From assembly GCF_029892565.1 (NCBI RefSeq), contig NZ_JARXVH010000017.1, positions 124,001 to 188,000 of the forward strand: a DNA stretch of 64,000 nt. The letters run 5' to 3'. This document shows positions 59,166 to 64,000 of this stretch, one piece after another. The notes below the pieces were generated by a model. It searched no databases, had not been told where the DNA came from, and saw only the letters and a list, made by a program, of their open reading frames with translations. This DNA is from Streptomyces pseudovenezuelae. GTDB taxonomy: Bacteria > Actinomycetota > Actinomycetes > Streptomycetales > Streptomycetaceae. Positions within the stretch are counted from its first letter, which is position 1, and the number at the start of each line of letters is the position of its first letter. The position numbers were made by a program, and so were the translations under genes.

Positions 59166-60179
59166 TCAAAGCCGCCCAATGTCGCCGACAGGCATCCGCG
59201 GCGCCCGCCGCCCCGGCCCCCGCCCACTCAACAAAATCAACCGAGCAGCCCGATGCCGCTGTCCCGCATACGGCTCCAACAACTCCAACATGACGGAGTC
59301 ATCCGCATCCCGATCCCCCGCCAACACCCACCCCACAATCCCCGGCAGATGCAGATCCCCCACAGTCACCGCATCCGCCGCCCCATGACTCCGCTGCACC
59401 ACCTCCGCCGAGGTCCAAGGCCCAACCCCCGGCACGACCTCCAACCGCTCCCGCGCCCCCTCCGGTGACATCAACACCGCCTCCTCCAACCGCCGAGCCA
59501 CCCGAACCGCCCGCAGGATCGTCGACGCCCGCTTGTCGTCCACCCCGGCCCGATGCCACTCCCACGACGGAATCAACGCCCACGCCCGAGCCCCCGGCAT
59601 CACCCACAACCGCCCCGCCACAACCGCCGCGGGCCCCGGCGCCGGCTCCCCGAACCTCCGCACCAACAACCGCCAGGCCCGATACGCCTCATCGGTCGTG
59701 ACCTTCTGCTCCAACACCGACGGAATCAACGACTCCAGCACCAGCCCGGTTCGCGTCAACCGCAACCCCGGCCGCCGATGCCGAGCGACCGCCACCACCC
59801 GATGCCGCGGCACGAACGCCTCCGGCTCATCCGCAGCGCCGAGCAGTTCGGGCAACCGCTCAAGCAGCCACGCACCCCCGGGCCCCCAAGCCTCCCCGCG
59901 CACCTCACCGCCGCCCCGCACCGAGACCCGCAAGGTCCCCGGCCCACCCGGCGTACGACAGGCCCGCCACACGGACCCGTCGGGCATGGCCCGAAACGTC
60001 GGATCCCCCGGCCCCCGCCGCAACGGCCCGAGCACCAGCCCGAGATCCACCGGCCACCCCGGCACCCACGTCCGCACCAGCCCAGGCTCTTCCGCCTGCC
60101 GAGGCACCCCGGACGGCACGACGACATGCCCACCGCGCACGGTCGTACGGGTGGGCCGCGGAGCGAAACGTCCTGCCAC
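59166..60179 (-). CDS. DNA-3-methyladenine glycosylase-like HhH protein
   Basis: 337 residues. The C-terminal half has the HhH-GPD fold of base-excision glycosylases: IPSVLEQKVTTDEAYRAWRLL, the hairpin LEVVPGVGPWTSAEVVQRS, and the catalytic Asp D275 in AVTVGDLHLPGIVGW. The N-terminal half is a less conserved beta-rich domain as in AlkA. It would remove alkylated purines. No Fe-S cluster cysteines are seen, which excludes the Nth/MutY type. Expressed leftward as a single gene. Confidence 0.88.
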   Translation of the reverse strand: MAGRFAPRPTRTTVRGGHVVVPSGVPRQAEEPGLVRTWVPGWPVDLGLVLGPLRRGPGDPTFRAMPDGSVWRACRTPGGPGTLRVSVRGGGEVRGEAWGPGGAWLLERLPELLGAADEPEAFVPRHRVVAVARHRRPGLRLTRTGLVLESLIPSVLEQKVTTDEAYRAWRLLVRRFGEPAPGPAAVVAGRLWVMPGARAWALIPSWEWHRAGVDDKRASTILRAVRVARRLEEAVLMSPEGARERLEVVPGVGPWTSAEVVQRSHGAADAVTVGDLHLPGIVGWVLAGDRDADDSVMLELLEPYAGQRHRAARLILLSGRGPGRRAPRMPVGDIGRL

Positions 60180-60344
60180 GAATGAGGTCCTGGGAAGTGG
60201 GAGCGGGAAACGGAAGAGCCGAGCCTAGGCGGCGAGCCTAGGCGTTCGTACGACGAACCAGAGGCGAAACGGACCACGCGCCCGCACCCCACGGCACCTC
60301 AACGAACGCCCACACCCCACCGCATCGCCCGAGAGACCCCCACC

Positions 60345-61766
60345 TCACCGCACCTCAAGGAACGTCCCCACATCCCGCTCCGCCCGAGCCCGCGGCTCCT
60401 CCGCCGCATGCCCGACCGCCACCGCCCCCATCGGATCCCACCCCTCCGGAATCCCCAACACCTCACGCACCACATCCCGACAGAACATCGTCGAGGAAAC
60501 CCACGCGGACCCGAGCCGCTCCCCGGCCAACGCGACCAGGAAGTTCTGCACCCCCGCCCCCACCGCGACCACGAACATCTCCCGCTCGGCCCCGTCCCGC
60601 CGCGCGTCCCCGTAGTCGTGCGACCCGTCCATCACCAGACAGGGCACCACCAGATACGGCGCGTTGCGCAGCACATCCCCGCGCCGCACCCGCTTGGCGA
60701 TGGACTCCTCCGACTTCCCGTCCCGCCGCAGATCGCCGATCCAGGCGTCCCGCATCGCGTCGAGCAACCGCGTCCGCGACTCCGCCGACTCCAGCAGCAC
60801 GAACCGCCACGGCGTCGTGTGATGCGGCGCCGGCGCGGTCACCGCCGCGGCCACCGCCCGCCGTACCGCCCCGCCGTCGACGGCCTCGTCGGTGAAGGCC
60901 CGTACCGTACGGCGCCGGGTCACCGCCTCCCGTACCGCCTCGGACGTGCCCAGCCGGAACATGTCGTCGCGCGCGTCGCGCACCATGGCCCGCGCCCCTT
61001 CCCCGTGCTCGTCGGCCACCACGTGCGCCAGCCCGCGTACGACGGCGACGGGCAGCCCGGCAACCTTGCCCTTGACCAGGTCACCGGCCGCGGCGAGTTC
61101 GTCCGCCGTCGCCACGACCGTCGCGCTGAGCGGATTGCCGTGGGTGTCCGTGCCACCGCGCAGATCGTCCAGTACGCGCACGCCGGCGGCGCCGATCGCG
61201 ACGTCCGTGAGCCCCGAGCGCCAGGGTCGCCCGAAGGTGTCGGTCACCAGGACCCCCACGTTGACGCCGAGGGCGTCCCGCAGACCGTCCCGGATCGCCC
61301 GCGCGGACGCGTCCGGGTCCTCGGGCAGCAACAGGACCGTCCCGGCGGGGGTGTTGGAGGCGTCGACCCCGGCGGCGGCCATGACGAGCCCCTGCCGGTT
61401 CTCCACGATCCTGAGCGGCCCGCGCCGGGCCACGACCCGGACGGTCTCGGCGTCGATCGCGGCCTCCCGATCGTCCGCCTCGACGACCCGCCCCTCCGCC
61501 TTGGACACCACCTTCGAGGTGACCAGCAGCACGTCCCCGTCGACCAGCCCCGGCTCGGCCTCGGCGATCAACTTCCCGAGATCGTCCCCACGCTGCACCT
61601 CGGGCAGCCCGGGCACAGCCCAGACCCGAAAACCGCCCGCACCGCCTCCGGCGTCTACCCCGGCCACGTCACTCACGCCGCCCACGCCATCCGCGCCATG
61701 CACGTCGGCCACGGCATCCGCCCCGCTCACCGCATCCGTCCCGCTCACCGCATCCGTCCCGCTCAC
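60345..61766 (-). CDS. fbiB: Coenzyme F420-0:L-glutamate ligase fused to nitroreductase domain
   Basis: Adds glutamates to F420-0 and, through its C-terminal domain, finishes or reduces the F420 precursor. 473 residues. CofE domain: VWAVPGLPEVQRGDDLGKLI, LLVTSKVVSKAEGRVV, VTDTFGRPWRSGLTDVAIG. Nitroreductase-like domain: TRRRTVRAFTDEAV, APHHTTPWRFVLLE and RLGSAWVSSTMFC. A ~40-residue N-terminal extension has VSGTDA repeats. The GTG at 61766 overlaps the fbiA stop (GTGA), giving an operon. Confidence 0.95.
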   Translation of the reverse strand: MSGTDAVSGTDAVSGADAVADVHGADGVGGVSDVAGVDAGGGAGGFRVWAVPGLPEVQRGDDLGKLIAEAEPGLVDGDVLLVTSKVVSKAEGRVVEADDREAAIDAETVRVVARRGPLRIVENRQGLVMAAAGVDASNTPAGTVLLLPEDPDASARAIRDGLRDALGVNVGVLVTDTFGRPWRSGLTDVAIGAAGVRVLDDLRGGTDTHGNPLSATVVATADELAAAGDLVKGKVAGLPVAVVRGLAHVVADEHGEGARAMVRDARDDMFRLGTSEAVREAVTRRRTVRAFTDEAVDGGAVRRAVAAAVTAPAPHHTTPWRFVLLESAESRTRLLDAMRDAWIGDLRRDGKSEESIAKRVRRGDVLRNAPYLVVPCLVMDGSHDYGDARRDGAEREMFVVAVGAGVQNFLVALAGERLGSAWVSSTMFCRDVVREVLGIPEGWDPMGAVAVGHAAEEPRARAERDVGTFLEVR

Positions 61767-62722
61767 GCCGCCCGCACCTCCTCCGCCAGCGTCAGCGCCT
61801 CCCGGGCCATCTGCGCCGTCGTGTCCAGGTCGGTCATCATCAGCGGCACCGCGCGGCACCGGATCCCGGCCGACTCGACGCGGTCCACCGCGTCCGCGTC
61901 CACGGTGTCGACGAGCCAGCCGTCCAGCAGTCCCGAGCCGTAGTGCTCGGCCACCGCCGCGGCCGTGGACTCCACGCCGACCGCCGCGAGCACCTTGTCG
62001 GCCATCCCGCGCACGGGCGCGTTCCCGACGATGGGGGAGAGGCCGACCACCGGCACGCCCGCGTCGGCGATCGCCTCGCGGATGCCGGGCACGGCGAGGA
62101 TCGTGCCGACGGAGACGATCGGGTTGGACGGCGGGAAGAGGATGACGTCCGCCTCGGCGATCGCCTCCAGGACACCCGGCGCCGGCTTCGACAGCTCCGC
62201 GCCGACGGGCACGACCGCCTCGGCGGGCACGGAGGCCCGCAGCCGCACCCAGTACTCCTGGAAGTGCACGGCCTTGCGCTCGCCGTCGACTTCCACGGCC
62301 ACGTGCGTCTCGACCCGGTCGTCGGTCATCGGGATCAGCCGTACGCCCGGCTGCCACCGGTCGCACAGCGCCTCCGTCACGGCGCTCAGCGGAAAGCCCG
62401 CACCGAGCATCTGGGTCCGCACGATGTGCGTGGCGAAGTCCCGGTCGCCGAGCCCGAACCACTCGGGCCCCACGCCGTACGCCGCGAGCTCCTCCTTCAG
62501 ATGGAAGGTCTCCTCGGCCCGCCCCCAGCCCTGCTCCTCGTTGATACCGCCGCCGAGCGTGTACATCACCGTGTCGAGGTCCGGGCAGACCTTGAGCCCG
62601 AAGAGGTGGATGTCGTCCCCGGTGTTGCCGATGACGGTGATGTCCGCGTCCGGCACGGCCTGCTTCAGACCGCGCAGGAACCGGGCACCGCCGATGCCGC
62701 CTGCCAGAACCACAATGCGCAT
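61763..62722 (-). CDS. fbiA: 2-phospho-L-lactate (enolpyruvyl) transferase
   Basis: CofD/FbiA of 319 residues, which joins the lactyl or enolpyruvyl diphospho-guanosine to the deazaflavin FO. Family marks are VLAGGIGGARFLRGLKQAV at the N-terminus, IGNTGDDIHLFGLKVCPDLD, EEWGRAEETF-like region and LFPPSNPIVSVGTILAVPG, GNAPVRGMADKVL. Precedes fbiB with overlapping start and stop. F420 is used by many Streptomyces reductases and in biosynthesis pathways. Confidence 0.96.
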   Translation of the reverse strand: MRIVVLAGGIGGARFLRGLKQAVPDADITVIGNTGDDIHLFGLKVCPDLDTVMYTLGGGINEEQGWGRAEETFHLKEELAAYGVGPEWFGLGDRDFATHIVRTQMLGAGFPLSAVTEALCDRWQPGVRLIPMTDDRVETHVAVEVDGERKAVHFQEYWVRLRASVPAEAVVPVGAELSKPAPGVLEAIAEADVILFPPSNPIVSVGTILAVPGIREAIADAGVPVVGLSPIVGNAPVRGMADKVLAAVGVESTAAAVAEHYGSGLLDGWLVDTVDADAVDRVESAGIRCRAVPLMMTDLDTTAQMAREALTLAEEVRAA

Positions 62723-62755
62723 GGGCCAAGTCTTGCAGGCGGGTACGACAACGCG

Positions 62756-63262
62756 TCAGGCAGTCACCGCACGCGGCTCGGTCCGGGCCTCGCAGTGCGG
62801 GGAGGTGTGCATCGGCATCTCGGTCAGGCCCGGGTAGTAGACGTGCAGGCTCACCGCCGGCTCCAGCGCGTCGTTCACGACCTCGTGCACGTACCCGGGC
62901 GCGAACACCCGCTGCGCCCCCGCGTCCAACGCGCGCGTGGCCCGCTCGGTGCGCTCGGTCAGCGTGCCCTCCAGGACGGTCAGCACGCCGGAGGAACGCC
63001 CGTGGTCGTGCGGCCCGCTGCCCTGCCCGGGCACCCAGGACAGCAGCCACACCTCGTAGCCGGGCCCGGTGCGCAGCCGGTGGTACCAGCGCGCCGTGGC
63101 GTCGTAGCGGACGAGGTGCTCCCACTGCGTGCGGTCGGCGGCGATGGAGCGGGCCATGCCGACGAACTCGGCCACGGTGGCCGGGTGCTCGCGCGGGGGC
63201 TGCAGCAGATGCGGGACTTCGAGGATGTCGCCGGCGATCTGGAGGTCGTTGTCGCTGTTCAT
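62756..63262 (-). CDS. Cysteine dioxygenase family protein
   Basis: 168-residue cupin. The iron-binding triad is visible: H85 and H87 in GSGPHDHGRSSGVL and H126 in APGYVHEVVND. LRTGPGYEVWLLSWVPGQ precedes them. It should oxidise a thiol, normally cysteine to the sulfinate; thiol selectivity cannot be decided from sequence alone. Gene order next to whiB agrees with other Streptomyces. Confidence 0.9.
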   Translation of the reverse strand: MNSDNDLQIAGDILEVPHLLQPPREHPATVAEFVGMARSIAADRTQWEHLVRYDATARWYHRLRTGPGYEVWLLSWVPGQGSGPHDHGRSSGVLTVLEGTLTERTERATRALDAGAQRVFAPGYVHEVVNDALEPAVSLHVYYPGLTEMPMHTSPHCEARTEPRAVTA

Positions 63263-63910
63263 TCGGTGCGCTGGTTCCTCAGTGAAAGAAGGTCAGAGGG
63301 AACGGAGAACGAGTCGTGGTGGACTCGGTTTCCAGCTGGAGCAGGGGTGGCTCAACAGCTGGAACAGCAACAGCTACAGCGAGCGCGGGCAGCACCGTGG
63401 GACCCGGCGGAGCGGGTCGAGGTGAGTGCCAAGTTCGCGAGCATGCCCACAAGGACATCGGTTCACACCAACAGTGTCAACTCGACGCCCGGAATGTGGG
63501 ACATGGTTCACCTCATCCGGTTCATGTCCGAGGTGAAAGGTTTGTTCATGCGCCCACCGGGACACATGGCGCACAACCGGGCGCACAAACCTCGTCGCGT
63601 TCCCGTGATCCGACTGTGATCCGGTTCGCCCCGAGTGCGCGTGGAACGAGATCGGATCTCTGGGCGTCCTTCCCCGTACAGGCTCTGCGCGGGGCCGGAG
63701 GTCCTTCCGGGCCTCGTCTGCATGTCAAGGTTTATGCCGATTTGAACACTTTCCGCATGGCCTTGGTTCCGCAGAGTGAATAAGGGGCCCAATAGCAGAT
63801 CTCGGCTTGACTCGCCCGGAGCAGCACACTTGTAATTTCACTCGTGTCGTTCAGCCGAAATCGGTAACGGCTACATCACGGGGACGCGAAAGAACAGACG
63901 AGGGGCGCAC
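63263..63910. other. Long non-coding region before whiB
   Basis: 648 bases without a supported gene. The inverted repeat TTCACCTC (63507-63514) / GAGGTGAA (63530-63537) may be an operator for the leftward dioxygenase gene or for whiB. Direct repeats of TGATCCG lie at 63606-63622. The last 110 bases hold the whiB promoter. Short frames here (for example 63374-63586, minus strand) lack Streptomyces codon bias. Confidence 0.5.
63807..63836 (+). promoter_or_regulatory. Candidate whiB promoter
   Basis: TTGACT (63807-63812), 18 bases, TGTAAT (63831-63836). Both boxes are near the housekeeping consensus, 75 bases before the ATG. TTTCACTCGTGTCG directly follows and loosely resembles a BldD half-site pair (low confidence). 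Confidence 0.55.
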
Positions 63911-64000
63911 ATGACCGAGACGGTGCAGCAACTGCTGGTCGACGACGCGGACGAGGAACTCGGCTGGCAGGAGCGCGCACTGTGCGCCCAGACCGACCCC
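63911..64000 (+). CDS. whiB: WhiB sporulation regulator (first 30 codons)
   Basis: MTETVQQLLVDDADEELGWQ is recognisable as the start of Streptomyces WhiB, the Fe-S transcription factor that works with WhiA to trigger sporulation septation. The first cluster cysteine is visible in RALCAQTDP. A GAGGGG ribosome site is 5 bases upstream of the ATG. The window ends before the other three cysteines and the turn motif. Confidence 0.95.
   Translation, partial: MTETVQQLLVDDADEELGWQERALCAQTDP

Noticed and set aside
60345..63125. 926-codon minus-strand frame covering fbiB, fbiA and the dioxygenase
   Set aside because: Only the part downstream of 61766 is coding in this frame; fbiA and the dioxygenase are supported in other frames by full-length homology.
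63374..63792. Small minus-strand frames before whiB
   Set aside because: No ribosome sites, no recognisable motifs, and codon positions lack the third-base GC bias of genes here.
1..64000. tRNA, rRNA, CRISPR arrays, prophage or insertion sequences
   Set aside because: None seen by reading: no tRNA-like cloverleaf, no transposase or integrase motifs, and no regular repeat-spacer array.

Overview
The window is high-GC DNA with GTG and TTG starts, GTGA/ATGA start-stop overlaps and GGAGG ribosome sites. It ends inside whiB. Gene content and order (whiB, cysteine dioxygenase, F420 genes, an LCP array, purEK, dipeptidase, a SigB-family sigma factor, hut genes) point to a Streptomyces chromosome. 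From memory the order resembles the S. coelicolor region around SCO3034 to SCO3080; this was not checked by a search. No tRNA, rRNA, CRISPR array, prophage or insertion sequence was seen.

Region 1 (1-6024): a leftward four-gene OpuC/ProX-type betaine ABC importer stands divergent from an aromatic amino acid lyase that has lost the Ala-Ser-Gly triad needed for the MIO cofactor, followed by an RpiR/SIS regulator. I infer uptake and cleavage of a betaine such as ergothioneine or hercynine. Region 2 (6064-8221): four leftward genes, three with Roadblock/LC7-type domains and one DUF4388-like. Region 3 (8391-15554): a PLP decarboxylase divergent from the histidine-utilisation genes hutU, an M20 amidohydrolase, hutF and hutI.

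Region 4 (15597-19629): a sigma-like/zinc-finger/ricin-lectin fusion, a SigB-family sigma factor, a STAS antagonist and an RsbW-type kinase. Region 5 (19781-23756): an operon of four exported proteins, two with sortase signals, carrying three copies of an unnamed domain. Region 6 (23825-31387): peptide transporter, two-component system, GtrA, purK, purE and an M19 dipeptidase. Region 7 (31455-35522): an SDR, two decayed regulators, a dipeptidase paralogue lacking its metal ligands, two VOC proteins and a CGNR regulator. Region 8 (35682-39052): UDP-sugar dehydrogenase, acyl-CoA dehydrogenase and thioesterase.

Region 9 (39172-58818) concerns the cell envelope. It holds eight LytR-CpsA-Psr proteins, a HAD hydrolase, a family 2 glycosyltransferase, a squalene/phytoene synthase, a short TIGR03089-type protein, an exported PGRP amidase and a sugar-1-phosphate nucleotidyltransferase, so anchoring of wall glycopolymers is the likely theme. 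Region 10 (59166-64000): a 3-methyladenine glycosylase-like protein, FbiB and FbiA for coenzyme F420, a cysteine dioxygenase and the first 30 codons of whiB.
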